A DNA stretch of 64,000 nt from Adiantum capillus-veneris (GCA_014529385.2 CM043962.1:50999405-51063404), one strand, 5' to 3'. Counted from the stretch's first letter, positions 33,056 to 45,031 are shown. The notes: generated from the sequence alone by a model not told the origin. Translations and numbers: made by a program.

Positions 33056-35786
33056 AGCTATTACATGTCCTCATTCAAGTTGGAGAAGCTTCAGTCAAAC
33101 TGTCGTTTTTCCAATGTTTGTGATCTTGCTACACTATGCGGCTTTGGCAATAATCTCTGTTTTGATGGAGAGTTCTCTGAACGGGTTGTTCAACAATGTA
33201 CTTTGATATGCTACATGAATTTTCGAGATAGATCCTTAGTATGCGGGTTGAAAATGGTGGAGTCCATCTAAAAAATCCCTTCATGAAGGCTACTTCAAGA
33301 GTTTGCATATAGTGTGAAGGGAGGAACATTAGCCTAGCATACATCCCCATAATGATATTCTTTGAGGGGGCTTCTATCACCATATTCTAGCTGATGCCAT
33401 TGGAGCCTTCTAGAAACACCTCCCAAGGGTGTGTTCGGCCTTGTCGATGTCGTAAAAAAAGCTTCGATAGGTGAGAGGATCATCGTGGCAATTTTGCAAG
33501 TCATCTAGAAAGTTAGGCTTGGGAAATCTCACATCAATTGATTACAACTTTGAGCGTATGTACCATATTTGCCTTTGTGGATTCATGATTGTGAGTAGGA
33601 TTTGCAATCATTGGATAGTTAAGCACAGATCGCCTCTTGCTCCTCCATTTGTACTACGTCTCTTAGGATTTCCTTCTTGTTATTGGGAAATATGTTGGGT
33701 CAATCCTTAAATGTTGGGGAGAATTCCTATATGTCATCTCATCATGGGGCCTCTTCAATATCATTTTTCCTTCCAGAGGGTTTGGGTACCCACGATGAGC
33801 AACTGTGACTAGAACATCTTCAGAGTATTGCCTAGATTTGGAATTTGGTTCTAGATTTGGGAGTAGCTTTCTCTTTCAGAGTATTGCCTCTTGCTTCATC
33901 AATGGTAAAGTGACCATTTCGTGGCTAAAATTCTTCACATGCATGTTAGAATTGAGTATCAATACAATTGTGGATATGAATATCTTGATCTCGTTAGGCA
34001 TATATTCTTTGTGAGACCCTTCAAGCATGTCTTCTATCCACTTCCTGACCTCATCGCTGACATCCATAGACTCTTTCTCTTCTTTGAGCTCCTGCACTCC
34101 TCCCCTAGATGATGTACTTGGTAGATCCACTAGGGACATGTCAGTACTTTCAAAGTCTACTAGCTGTTGTGTCTGGATGATTGGTACAATGGCCTTTGTA
34201 TGGATGATTGATACAATGGCCTTTGTTTGGAGAGCACTTACGTTTAATGCTTTGGCCTGTAACTCCTTGGTGTGCTTCTCTGCTTGAGCAATAAGGTCTG
34301 CTTTTTCCTTGTCCAGCTTCTCTTGAAGCTCTTTAATCTATTGTTCTCTTTGCATGTTCGTGGCGAGCATCCCGGCCATTAGAAGTTGCCGTTGCAATTT
34401 CTCTTGTTTGAGCTATGTCTTCAAATCCTTAATTGCATGAGCATTTGCTATGGATGCTTGTGATGTTGACGCATGTGCATGCACTTCTTAGATTCCTAAG
34501 AGGGTGGAGAGAGTGTGCTTGACACCGTCATAAGATTCACACAACTTGGAGTACTTTTTCTTCTTCCCCTCCAGAGCCTCTTTTAAAGCTTGTTGCTCTA
34601 TTTAGATATCTGAATTAGCTTCAATTTGCTTATTCAAATCTTTGTAGATACTTTCAGCATCTGCTTTTTGTTTTGCTAGAGTAGTTTGGAGTTGCTCTTT
34701 ATCCTCTTGTAAGCTGTTGACTTGCTGCTTTAGTTGTTCTATCTCTTGGTTTCCTTTTTGTGTGTCTGCATCCATGACATCTTGGATTCATAGCTATGTG
34801 ACCACCTTCAGGAATCTAAAATGGAGCTTAATCATCTCTATATGCTCCTTAAGATCAAATTTCTCAATAATCCTTTGAGTTGTCGCCGCATCTTCTTGTG
34901 TTAGTGGTGGTACATATTTTTTTGCTTGTGTCTCTCGTTGCTGAGAGGTTTCTACAACTTGATCCGTCTTTGGAGGAGTTCCTTTGCTCAAGGTGTCTTG
35001 GCTCCTCCTCAGTGAGGTCTTGATCTATCTTTTCTGCTTGATCTCCTATTTTCTTTTTAGCAGTAGGAGGTGGAGATAGCGGTTTTGGTGAAACATGATG
35101 TTGTGTTTCCTCAGCATTCTTAGTAGTTGCCATACCTTTAGCTGATTCTTTGTGATGTGATTGCTTGCTTTGAGGAGAGTCCATTGGTGAATCTTTTTTT
35201 TGTGTCATTTTGACTCTTTCTTAGTTCTCCCTTCAGTTTTTTCCTTTAGAATTTCATGGATCCTTTGGCGGGTGGATCCTGCCAACTTGATCTTTACTCG
35301 TGCTTTTTGTCATCTTTCATCTTTAAGCTTCTCGAGCTTTGCATCTAGCTTGACATCAACATCATCCTCATTAGAGGGAGGTGCATCTTGCTACTGAATT
35401 TCCTCCACTTTCTTCTTCTCCTCTGCTATCTTCACTTGGTGTTCCTCCCTAAGCCGATGTGATTCCTCCATTGATCTTTGAGCTTGAGATTTTGGAATTT
35501 TATGGGGTTGTTGCGGTCTCTTTCGGATCAAGGGGATCTTCAATTCTTCTTCTTCTTGTTCAATGGATTGGTACTCTGATGGCACATCTTTTTTCCCTCT
35601 GATTTCACCTTGGAGCTCAAAGTGAGCTTTTGTGGCTTCACTGTCCGTTGCTAGAGTCTTGGAGCTTTGAACTTGTGTTCTTCTCTTAGTCGGAGTTGTG
35701 GATGAGCTACCCACTGACTTTACTGCATGCTTCGATTTGTGGCATAAATCAAGTTGCAATTCAGCTTTAGGTAATTCATCTATCAT
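33056..35786 (-). pseudogene. Family K copy 2: unrecognised coiled-coil ORF, decayed
   Basis: The N-terminal part is still open from M at 35786 to 35391: charged, with EYQSIEQEEEELKIPLIRKR and SHRLREEHQVKIAEEKKKVE. Then come Lys/Gln/Pro-rich segments (35208-34864), a clear coiled coil EIEQLKQQVNSLQEDKEQLQ and TTLAKQKADAESIYKDLNKQ (about 34740-34630), and a C-terminal block YARLMFLPSHYMQTLEVAFM (about 33345) that matches copy 1 (YARVMFLPSYYM). Stops are mostly TAG/TAA at Gln-like positions. Copies 1 and 2 face each other tail to tail. Right of the start codon the sequence changes abruptly to the J LTR, so the 5' end is cut off. Confidence 0.55.
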
Positions 35787-36172
35787 CCCTAGCTCAAATG
35801 GAGCTATGATGTGAAAGGTATGGCAGTTTAAGGTTCAAAGTGGTTTGCAATTGTAGATGGGAGGTCAGAGCTGAAGTGAGTATATGGGCCTGAAGTGTTT
35901 GTTGTACGTTGCATGTCGGTCTTTTTAAATTTTGGCAATCAAATTTCAAATGGCCAAGATATGATCAGTTGAAGTTTCACTAGGGGCCAGTTATGTGCAA
36001 GCTGGGTTGCCTCGATAGGTGTTCCATGTGGAGTTTTCTCAGCCTTTCCATGGGTTGTATGGAATCTATGCGGTATGTAAAGACCATAGGAATCAACCGC
36101 ACATCAATCAGAGTTTGGATTGCGGAGATATTGGAGTCTAAAGTCAGCCACAGATGCAGGACAGGTGGTGAC
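35786..36172 (+). repeat. J 5' LTR, first piece (truncated at left)
   Basis: Direct copy of 53865-54262. It ends with GGTGGTGAC, the last five bases (GTGAC, 36168-36172) being the target duplication of element B2. The first ~280 bp of the LTR, present at 53583, are missing here. Confidence 0.8.
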
Positions 36173-36763
36173 AGTCACAAAATGATGACATGGAAATACT
36201 GCCCGGACACACACACACACACAGTGAGCGAGCCTACGACAGAAGTGCCACGTGGTAGCAGTACAGACCTTTGCAAAACGTGCTGGTAGACTGACGTGGC
36301 GAATTGTACGGAATCCCAGTTTTTGCACTGATTAATGATGTGGAAGCCTGTATGGATTTACGTAATTTGCACTGGTGCTTTTTTGACAGATTTTGAGAGC
36401 AGTTGCTTTTTGGGACTCTTTGCTTTTGAGTTAGAAGCTTTTAGACCAGTTTTCTTTTGAGTTTAACTGCTTTCGGGGCTCTGCTTTTGGCATCCCTCGT
36501 AAGAATAAAAGGAGCCCAAGGGCCTCACTCTCCAAAGCATCTAGACGCAGAGGCTAAGAGCAGAGGTCCCACGGGTAGTTGTATTTTGATCAAGCGTTAA
36601 TATAAAAAAAATACCAAAAGGGGCACCAATCTTTGGCACGAATCTCTCTGAGCACGGAACTACGCCGAGCCGTGTCGACTCAAGTTTTAAAAGTTGTGAA
36701 GTATTTTAAGTGAATCTCTTTTGTGTCGGTTTCCTGACTTGGGGATGCCCAAGTCCTGTGATA
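36173..36763 (+). repeat. 5' LTR of element B2 (591 bp)
   Basis: A family-B LTR in plus orientation: AGTCACAAAATGATGAC (first T mutated to A) through to CAAGTCCTGTGATA. It contains the TTGCACTGGTGC, GAGTTAGAAGCTTTTAGACC and GAAATACC/TTGGCAC-type blocks of the family. It is followed by a primer site. Its partner LTR is at 38000-48159, now in the opposite orientation. Confidence 0.9.
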
Positions 36764-36764
36764 G

Positions 36765-36776
36765 TGGTACCAGAGC
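36765..36776 (+). other. Primer-binding site of element B2
   Basis: TGGTACCAGAGC, one base from the initiator-Met site TGGTATCAGAGC, one base after the LTR end. Confidence 0.85.
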
Positions 36777-37624
36777 ATCAAGCGTGTGCTTTTCTCAAAG
36801 CATACCGGTCCTATCAAAGAGAAAACATGGCACTTGGGCACGTTGGAATTTGTTATTGAAGAATCTTCATGCCCGACCCCGGACTTATTAGCCACTCCCA
36901 CCCTTACTTCATCGGCATCAGACACACTTCCATCTTCATCACTCTATCTTACGAGGCATAAGCCAATCCCCGATTACACTTGGATTCTTGTGGAGAATCT
37001 AATAGAGATAACACCTCTGAGAGGATAGGTAGAGAAAAGTTGAAATCCGGTGCGGGAACTGAAGAAAAGAATGAAGATTTGGGCAAATTTTTTGCCAAAG
37101 AATTTTGCCAGAGTGAAGTACAAGTGTTAAATGCAGATTGACACGTGCGAAAAGATTGATCAAGTACCCCAAAAACCCAAGATTTGCGAAACACCTGAAG
37201 AATTACCCGATTGATGAGCTCCTCTGTTCTCCCTTGCTCTGTGCAGCCTCTTCTCCTCCAAAAAATCTCCTAAAAATGAAAAAAAAAAGTCCTTGAACAT
37301 TTCTTCTATTTTTGTTAAACACATCTTTTTTAAGCTTGCTCCATGAGAACTGACCCTTCACGTCGGCTCTACTTGGAGCTCACTACACGCATGCACCTAC
37401 CCTTTCAAGGGGGGTGTCACGATGGCGTGACAAGACTCACAAGGATCTCCCCTTTAATAAAACTTTTGGGCCCATGGGAACCTGCCACGCCAGCGTCGAC
37501 CACACTGCCATCAACGGTGGCGACTGTTGCCCTACTCGCAAGAATGCCCAAAATCAATGCGACACCACCCGACTGGCAATGTGCAACGTCCGAGAACCAC
37601 ACACCATAGCGATGCTAGGGAGAG

Positions 37625-37626
<2 letters not shown>
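36777..37626 (+). other. B2 internal region, left remnant, no gene
   Basis: Should be leader or gag of B2, but no Gag domain is visible. Short frames (36786-37028, 37343-37609) carry no known motif. The right edge, at the (CT)n tract, is the inferred left breakpoint of the inversion; exactly where B2 sequence ends cannot be seen. Confidence 0.45.

Positions 37627-37672
<46 letters not shown>
37627..37672. repeat. (CT)n microsatellite at inferred inversion breakpoint
   Basis: 46 bp of CT. The directly oriented J LTR copy has (GA)n at the same place (54579), after the shared phrase AAACAAGCA. Confidence 0.95.
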
Positions 37673-37677
<5 letters not shown>

Positions 37678-37999
37678 TGTTTACAATGGAGCTCTTGCTC
37701 CAATACTATAGGCCCCTAGCCTTTAGCACTGCATGCGGGACTAACAAGCTTTCCACATGGCACTTCGTGGCCAACCCAACCTTCCAAGGCCCCAAAAACT
37801 TCACAAAACAAACCAACAAATATTTTTTTTCCCCAACTCCATAGCTCTACTACCCTCTTCTCATTGGTCCAATTTCCAAGCCGGAAAATGCCACCAAAAC
37901 TTCCACTCCCCGAATTAAATCCACGAAAACCCCGCCGTGCTTTGACTCCACCAAGCCCTTGAACCTCAAGCCCAAAAACCAACAAAAATCATTTGTCAC
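37673..37999 (-). repeat. J 5' LTR, second piece, inverted
   Basis: The reverse complement matches 54263-54578: GGAAATTGGACCA, GTTGGTTTGTTTTGTGAA, GGAAAGCTTGTTAGTC. Its LTR-proximal end carries GTCAC (37995-37999), the reverse complement of the GTGAC duplication on the other side of B2 at 36168. Confidence 0.85.
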
Positions 38000-38289
38000 T
38001 GTCACAGGACTTGGGCACCCCTTAGTCGGGAATCCGACACAACAAATGAAAGAGACTCACTTAAAATACTTCACAACTTTAAAAACTTGAGTCGCCACTG
38101 CGCGACGTAGTTCTATGTCTTGAGAGATTGGCCCCAAAGACTGGCATCCCTTTCGGTATTTCTTTTATATTAATGCTTGATCAAAATATAACTGCCCACG
38201 GGACCTTTGGTCTTAGACTATGCGTCCAGATGCTTTGAATTGTTAGACCCTTGGGCTCCTTTTATTCTTACAATTAGGGATGCCAAAAC
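38000..38289 (-). repeat. 3' LTR of element B2, first piece (split by copia G)
   Basis: Begins TGTCACAGGACTTGGG on the plus strand, clearly the same LTR as 36173-36763 read backwards. It stops at GGGATGCCAAAAC, where copia G is inserted with target duplication AAAAC (38285-38289). Confidence 0.93.
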
Positions 38290-38480
38290 TGTTGGGTTTT
38301 AAGCCAAGTGACTCGTGGCCATGGCCGGGTGCCCATTACATTTATGGTTTGTTCATATAGCAAATAAGGAGGAGAGAGGCATTGCTCTCTTGTGCTCCAT
38401 AAACATAGTGGTCTCCTTCTGTGCATCCCTCCCCCCTTCTCCTTCCCTCTCTTGCACTCACTGGACAATTGGTTCCATCA
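38290..38480 (+). repeat. 5' LTR of element G (191 bp)
   Basis: TGTTGGGTTTTAAGCC to GGTTCCATCA, with canonical TG..CA ends. Confidence 0.88.
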
Positions 38481-38482
38481 AT

Positions 38483-38494
38483 TGGTATCAGAGC
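38483..38494 (+). other. Primer-binding site of element G
   Basis: TGGTATCAGAGC, the initiator-Met type, two bases after the LTR. Confidence 0.93.
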
Positions 38495-40107
38495 ACAGAC
38501 AGTCTCCTGACCCTGCTCCCACCTCGCGTGTGCAGCCGTCCTTGTCGGCTTGGGAGCTCTTGGATGCAACGGGTCAGGACCTTGAAGGTTTAAGAGCCTC
38601 GCAAGGAGGAGTCGAGCAGCGAGCGAGGAGTCAACGGGGCCGTGAGAGAAAGGACTGGAGAGCAGGCCATGCAAGAGAAATTGAGGCAAAAGGGGCTTGA
38701 GAAGCAGGACAGGTCAAGGTGCAGCAGAGCTTGAAATTGGTAGTGCTAAATGGTAGTGTTTCGGGCTGCAACATCAGGGCGGGCTTGAGGAGACATGTCG
38801 GCATCGAGTAAAGACCAAAAAAGCCAGGAGAGATCTCAGCAATTTCTGCAGCAGAGTAGACGAGCCAGGAGTTGTTGCTTGCAAGTTGAACACACACATA
38901 GATCACACTCAATTGGAAGACGGGTAGCCAGGCCCGTGAGCAATCGAGAAATTGAGGCTTGAGAGTAATCGACAATAGCCAGGCTTGACACGGGCAGCGA
39001 GGAGCAACTGAACCGACTGACACTATCAAAGGTAAATCAAAGAAGCTAGCCGACTGTTGAACTTGGCATCGTAAGCAAGACGGGGTAGGAAGAGAGCGGG
39101 CTGACCGAGCAGGTTGAGTTGCAGCAGAGCAAACCAAGCCCGGCGTGCCCCCGCCCCCGCTCCCCCCTCGCACCCCCCCCCCCCCCCGCGACAGTTTTCA
39201 GTTTCTACAGACGTCCTCGTCAAAGCAGCAGTAGAATCCATTTTTAGCTTTCTAAAAGAAACCCTTACTGTTGGGATAGATAGTTTCGATCGCTAGTTTA
39301 GTTTGCAGTGCATGATGGAGAGTTATCTTTCATTTCACATCAATGCACATCAATGCATGATGGAGACTTACCTTTCATTTCACATCGTGCTTTTCTTTTT
39401 CTTGCATTCTATTGTTCAGAATGTTAAGTGAAGTTTCACCTTACATAATTTTAGTAAATTTTACACACACATATATATGTTTTTTTGGCATTCTATTGTT
39501 TTAGAATACTAAAATGAAGCTTTCTAATAAATTTTACACACATATATATTTATATTAATTAATTAGTTCTTTTTATTTCACTTTTCATTTCACAACTTCA
39601 CATGGTTTTAAATTTCTTGCATTTTATAGCTTGATTCCAATTAGTGTTAACATTCAAGAAAGTCCCTTTTATTAAGCGGATGCTCATCGAGTTTCCTCCT
39701 CACAAAGAAAAAAACTGAAAATACTATCAGAAATTTTAAGATTTGTAAAATGTTTGGACGACTTTTTCACATATTTCATCCGTTTTTCTTTCGTTTACCA
39801 TGGTTTGCAACTAGCTAGTCTCGATTTTCAATCGGCTCCGAACTAAGTTCATGTAATCTTTTCCCAAACACTGATACCAGTTTAAACAATTTTATCACTT
39901 TCTTATTGTTTTTGAAAGCCGTCGTGACCCTTTCACTTGTTTTTTAAACTTTCAAGCTTAAAACCCCCTTGTGTGCAAGGGCTCGCTCCCACGGAGCCCT
40001 CAACAAACAACCCCCTCCCCCCCATTCCTCCGACCCGGACTCACACACCTCGCAGCTTGGAGATAGTGAGAGAGGGACAAATTCTCTCACCACGGGAAGA
40101 GTCTACG

Positions 40108-40146
<39 letters not shown>

Positions 40147-40161
40147 ACGTCGACATCGGCT
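38495..40161 (+). other. Leader of element G, left part; no gene
   Basis: No Gag or pol motif is seen. It holds a run of 15 C (39173-39187), a ~48-bp tandem duplication (GCATGATGGAGA.. at 39312 and 39356) and a degenerate ~80-bp repeat (CATTCTATTGTT at 39414 and 39491). With the part at 45339-46590 the leader would be almost 3 kb, unusually long for copia, so further old insertions may be hidden in it. Confidence 0.45.
40111..40145. repeat. (GA)n microsatellite
   Basis: 35 bp of GA, 16 bp left of the F target duplication. Confidence 0.95.
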
Positions 40162-40166
40162 TCGAG

Positions 40167-40393
40167 TATTACCATATACATGTGGTAGTGATGTGTGTGA
40201 ACACACTGGGACCGCCGGGGCATTTTTTCCCTCTTTAGGAGGTTTTTTCCCTCGTGCATTGTATATACGTCCATCACTCTAAGGCTATCTATCTTTCCAT
40301 TGCACACTAAGTAACACACTCTCTATTGTGTGCCTTGAGCTTCCTTCGTCTTCTCCAAGCTGTGTGTGTTTCTCTGCAACCCTAATTCCAACA
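40167..40393 (+). repeat. 5' LTR of element F
   Basis: Starts TATTACCATATACATG (TG mutated to TA) and ends CTAATTCCAACA. An initiator-Met primer site, TGGTATCAGAGC (40396-40407), lies two bases downstream. Confidence 0.97.
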
Positions 40394-40755
40394 ATTGGTA
40401 TCAGAGCAGGTCACGTCCTCCCGGGCTTAGTCGCCAGCTGCTCCAGCACATGCCTGCTCACTTTCTCCGATTTCAGTGAGCTTTGGCGAGCGTTCGCAGG
40501 TCGACAAATATTTTGGGCAAGCTCGAAGAGCTTGGTCTGCTCAGAATTTTGATTTGGGCTCATTTCGGCCTCCGTTTCCACTACAGGCAGTACTGCATAG
40601 GCTATTTCGTCATTTTGTGCAGAATTTCTGTCAGTGCCGTTTTTTGCATAACAGGTGCCTTATAGTCTACTACGGTTTGTGCTATATAGCACAGGTTGTT
40701 CCCGCTCCATTTCTCCTATTTTCGGGCAGTTTTCACATCAGGTGCAGCATTTGCC

Positions 40756-41799
40756 ATGGCTGACAACAACAACACAGATGTGTTCAAGATGTTTGCTGCT
40801 GAGGACAGGTTGGATGGGGACAACTACCCTATGTGGGCTTATATGATGCAACATGTTCTTGTGTCAAAGGGTGTCTGGAACATTGTGCAGGGCATTGATG
40901 TACGTCGTGGTTCTGAGGATGTAGGCAATGTTGAGGATGTTGCAGGTCTTGCTGCAAGGATTGCAGCTGTTAGAGTTGTTTTGCCTACGGCAGAACAAGC
41001 TCGTTGGGATGTTAAGGATGCGCAGGCTCATGCATTGATTGCGTTGTCTGTGAAGCGCACCATTGTTCCTCACATCCGTTCAGCAAAATCTGCAAAACAT
41101 GCTTGGGATATTCTAGCAGGTCTTTATGCAAGCCGCAATGAGGCTAAAATTTCTTTGCTGCGTAAAGAGCTGGAGTCGAAGATTATGCATGAGGAAGATG
41201 ATATGGACACTTTCCTTGCTAGTGTCAAGGATATCAATGAGCAACTCATTTCTGCAGGTGAAGTCATTTCAGACAGTTTCCTAGTGCAGACTGTTCTTGA
41301 TGCCTTACCAGATTCTTACCAGACTTTTGCTAGTACTTGGAGACTGATGACCCAAGGAAATCCTGAAGTTGTCAAGTTTGATGCATTATGCACATTGCTG
41401 TTGTAAGAGTCACTTTCCAGAAAACACAGGACCAGGCAGCGTGCAGTTGAACAGGCTTTTATTGCTTCTCAAAGAAAGGGTGGTAACAACAATGCAGCCA
41501 CTTCTTATGGTTCTGCTGTAAGTGGCAAAAATACTGCTCCTAATGCTTCTGCTGGTAGCACTTCGTCTGGCAATTCTAGTGATAAGGGCAAAAAGAAGAT
41601 GCGTTGCCGTTATTGTAAAGCTAATGATCACTTGATCAAGTCGTGTCCTAAGTTGAAGGCCAAAGAGTCTAAGAAGAAAGAGGGTGGTTCCACTGCAAAT
41701 GCTGGTTCCACTACAAATGCAGCCATTGTTGAGTCTTCTGTGAAAGGAGACTGTGTTGCTGATGTTGATGCAGAATGGGCTTTTAGCGCAGAGTGCACT
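40756..41799 (+). pseudogene. Element F Gag with zinc knuckle
   Basis: Start chosen at MADNNNTDVFKMFAAEDRL, whose ATG (40756) has a CCATGG context. The copia Gag core follows: LDGDNYPMWAYMMQHVL, HAWDILAGLYASRNEAKISL, YQTFASTWRLMTQ. A TAA at 41404-41406 interrupts the frame where Gln fits. The same frame then gives a basic linker and the CCHC knuckle CRYCKANDHLIKSC (41605-41646). Gag packages the element RNA; the stop leaves only the N-terminal part. Confidence 0.93.
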
Positions 41800-43130
41800 T
41801 ACAATCCTGCTGTCCATGATGCATGCTTGTCAGTTGCTGCAGATTCACATGTGTGGTATTTCGACAGTGGTGCTACAAAGCACATTACCTCACATCGTGA
41901 ATTGTTTACCTCTCTCGAGTCTGTCCCTCATGGGAATTCAGTCACTTGTGCCAACAATGGCTCTTATCCAGTTCAGGGAGTTGGAAAGATTGTGCTCACT
42001 GCTGCTAATGGCAGTTTCTTCACACTTGTTGATGCACTTTATGTACCTGGGATCAAGAAGAATCTCTTATCTGTATCGGCACTTGCTAGACTTGGACTTG
42101 TAGTCAAATTTGTGGATGACAGATGTACAGCTCATGATCTCAGTTTTGGTGATGAAATTGTTGCATCTGGGCTTTTGTGCAGTGGGCTATATAAGCTCAC
42201 TTTGTATGACAAGTGTGGACAAAATTTTGCAAATGCTGTTGCAGATTCAAGGGCTATTTTAGATGCAAAACTTTCGCATGCACATTTTGGTCATCTGAAT
42301 TTTTCCAGTTTGCTGCGTTTGCAGAAATCTGATATGGTTGCTTCTTTGCCGCCTCTTGAAGCACCTGTCAAACATGTTTGTGAAGGCTGTATTTTGGGTA
42401 AGATGCAGCGTTCTAAATTTCCAAAGGATGGTTCAGTTCGGGCCACATGCAGGTTGTAGCTTGTGCATAGTGATGTTTGTGGGCCCATGCAAACTCCGTC
42501 CTTGGCCAATTACCTGTACTTCGTGAATTTCATTGATGATTACTCCAGGCATGCATGGGTATTTCCGCTTAAAGCGAAGTCCGAAGTTTTTATGTGCTTC
42601 AAACAATTTCTGGCTATGGCTGAAAATGTCTCGAAATGTACTATGGACACCCTCCGTTCCCTTCGTATACGTCTCATGAATTTAATGCATTTCTGGCTAG
42701 TCTTGGGATAAAACACCGATGTACAGTGCCTTATACACCTCAGCAAAATGGTGTTGCTGAGAGGAAAAACAGGTCACTGACGAAAATGGCACGATGTATG
42801 GTCAAAAGTCAAGCTTTACCGCATTCTTTTTGGCTTGAGGCCATCATGTGTGCCACTTATGTACTTAACAGGTGTCCTACAAAAGCTTTGCAGTCTATTA
42901 CTCCATATGAAGCATGGCATGATAGAAAGCCTTCTATTGAGCACATGCGTGTTTTTGGCTGTTGGCATATGCTTTGGTGCCACAAGTGCAGCGCAGAAAA
43001 TTGGATGATAAGGCTGTCAAATGTATTTTTGTTGGTTATAGTGTTGAAAGCAAAGGTTACAGGTTGTATCATCCACAAACAAAACGTATTCTGGTTTCTC
43101 GGGATGTAGTGTTTGTGGAAGATTCTGTTC
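41800..43130 (+). pseudogene. Element F protease and integrase
   Basis: Protease: WYFDSGATKHITSH with the catalytic DSG at 41863-41871. Then LYVPGIKKNLLSVSALA, the GAG-pre-integrase region (HAHFGHLNFSSLLRLQ, CEGCILGKMQR) and the integrase core LVHSDVCGPMQ (first Asp, ~42470), FIDDYSRHAWVFPLK. A TAG (42457-42459) precedes it. Around 42655-42665 a small deletion removes the block in which the second catalytic Asp stands (TLRS is followed at once by YTSHEFNAF in another frame). The Glu motif PQQNGVAERKNRS is present. A second frame change near 42960 leads to VPQVQRRKLDDKAVKCIFVG. Confidence 0.93.
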
Positions 43131-45031
43131 AACCCTTGCTGTCATGTACTAGAGACAGTAATGTAAGCTCACAGGACATTTATAACACTTTGTTGCCTCT
43201 TTTCAGTGGTGGAAATATGAATGTAAGTTCCAATGAGGCAAATGTACAGCCTATGGGGGTTTCTGAAAATGTTTTAGATCAGCCTATTACTGATGCAGAT
43301 GTACATGATGTACTTGATGAGGAAAGGGCTGAAAATGAGCAGGCTAGAGGTATGCCAAAATGGTTGGTGCACACTTTGCGTGACAGTAAATTGGATGCAC
43401 CTTTGTCTAGTCATACTCATTCAGGCTCTCGCCATGCATCTTATGCATCAGATTGTTATGCTTTGGCTGTGTCTAGCTTACATGATGTTGAGGAGCCTCT
43501 GTCTTTTGATGAAGCACAGAATTCAGAAAATTGGATGGCTGCCATGCAATCAGAATATGATGCACTTATAGAAAATGACACATGGACTTTATGTGATTTG
43601 CCTCATGGCAAAAAGGCCATTGGTACGAAGTGGGTTTACAAGTTGAAACGCAAGCCGGATGGTGAGATCGATCGCCATAAGGCTCAACTTGTTGCAAAGG
43701 GTTATGCACAACAAAAAGGCATAGATTATGAAGAGACTTTTGCTCCCACTTGTCGTATGACTACTGTGCGTTTTCTATGTGCATTGGCAGCTCATTTTGG
43801 TTGGGATGTACATCAATCATACATTGTTACTGCTTTCTTGAATGGTGACATATTTGAGGAAGTTTATGTAACGCAGCCTCGCGGTTTTGTCATAAAAGGA
43901 CAAGAGGACAAAGTGTGCAAATGTAACAAGGCTTTGTATGGGTTGAAGCAATCTCCTCGTGCTTGGTATGAGAAAGCTGACACTCATTTGGTCAAACAAG
44001 GCTTTCGTAACAGTCCAACAGAAAGCACATTGTATGTAAAGCGTGAGGGTGATGTATTTCTCATCGTGGTTCTTTATGTTGATGATTTGCTGATCACTGG
44101 ACCAAATGAGAGACATATTGCTGAATTTAAGGCTGATTTGAATGCTACTTTCAAGATGAAAGATTTGGGGCTGTTGCATCATTATTTGGGCATACAGTTT
44201 AAGCAGTGTTATGGTGGTATTTCCTTGTGTCAAAAAAGTTACATAGAGACATGGCTATGTAAGTTTGGACTTGAGGATTGCAAACCTATTTCCACTCCCA
44301 TGGAAACAGGTTTAAAGTTGAGTCTACATGATGCTGGCAATCCTGCTGATGTCACTCTTTACCAAACTGTTGTTGGCTGCCTCATTTATGTATCCAACAC
44401 GAGGCCGGATATTCAGTTTGCAGTCTCACAGGTCAGCAGATTTATGCATAGCCCAGGGTCTAAGCATTGGCAGGCTGTCAAGAGGATTTTCCGCTACCTT
44501 AGTGGCACTTTACATCTTGGCTTGTTTTATCCCAAGGGGGGATCATTGCCACCAGACTTACATGCTTTTTCGAACTCAGATTGGGCTGGTTGTTTTGACA
44601 CGTGAGTGTCCACATCAAGTTTTTGTTTCATGCTTGGCAGTTCATGTATATCATGGTTGGGCAAGAAGCAACCTACTGTGGCCACTTCGAGTTGTGAGGC
44701 TGAGTACAGGGCAGTCTTCACAGCTACGGTTGAGTGTGTATGGCTCAGACGCCTTATGGCTGATTTGGGTGTTGGACAGGACACTGCCAACACTATCTAC
44801 ACTGACAGTCAGAGCGCATTGGCAGTTGCGAGGAACCCAGTTTTTCATGCGCGCACAAAGCACATTGAGGTGCATTACCACTATGTCAGGGAGAGGCTCT
44901 CAGCAGGAGAGATCAGCTTGGCTTATGTGCCAACACAGGACAACCTTGCATATCTTTTCACAAAGGCGTTGTCTCGTGAGAAGCTTGAAGCTTTCCGCAA
45001 AGCTTTGTGCTTACTCCCCTTTGTGGACTGA
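43131..45031 (+). pseudogene. Element F reverse transcriptase and RNase H
   Basis: RT: ENWMAAMQSEYDALIENDTW, GTKWVYKLKRKPDGEIDRHK, LVAKGYAQQKGIDYEETFAP, CNKALYGLKQSPRAWYEK and LYVDDLLITGPNE (YVDD at 44075-44086). Then TRPDIQFAVSQVSRFM. RNase H: SDWAGCFDT, a TGA at 44603-44605 where CGA (Arg) is expected, SSCISWLGKKQPTVATSSCE, EYRA, IYTDSQSALAVARNP, HARTKHIEVHYHYVRE. It ends at 45031 (LCLLPFVD), 63 bp before the polypurine tract. Apart from the one stop the RT-RNase H frame is open from 42962 on. Confidence 0.95.

Noticed and set aside
34027-34287. Plus-strand frame with repeated WMIDTMAFVW as a membrane protein
   Set aside because: It lies antisense to the family K copy 2 coding remnant and contains a short duplicated segment; more likely a shadow.
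36173-38289. Two B LTRs head to head as two independent solo or truncated insertions
   Set aside because: The complementary GTGAC/GTCAC target copies and the rejoining flanks (compare 54240-54300) fit one insertion plus an inversion better.
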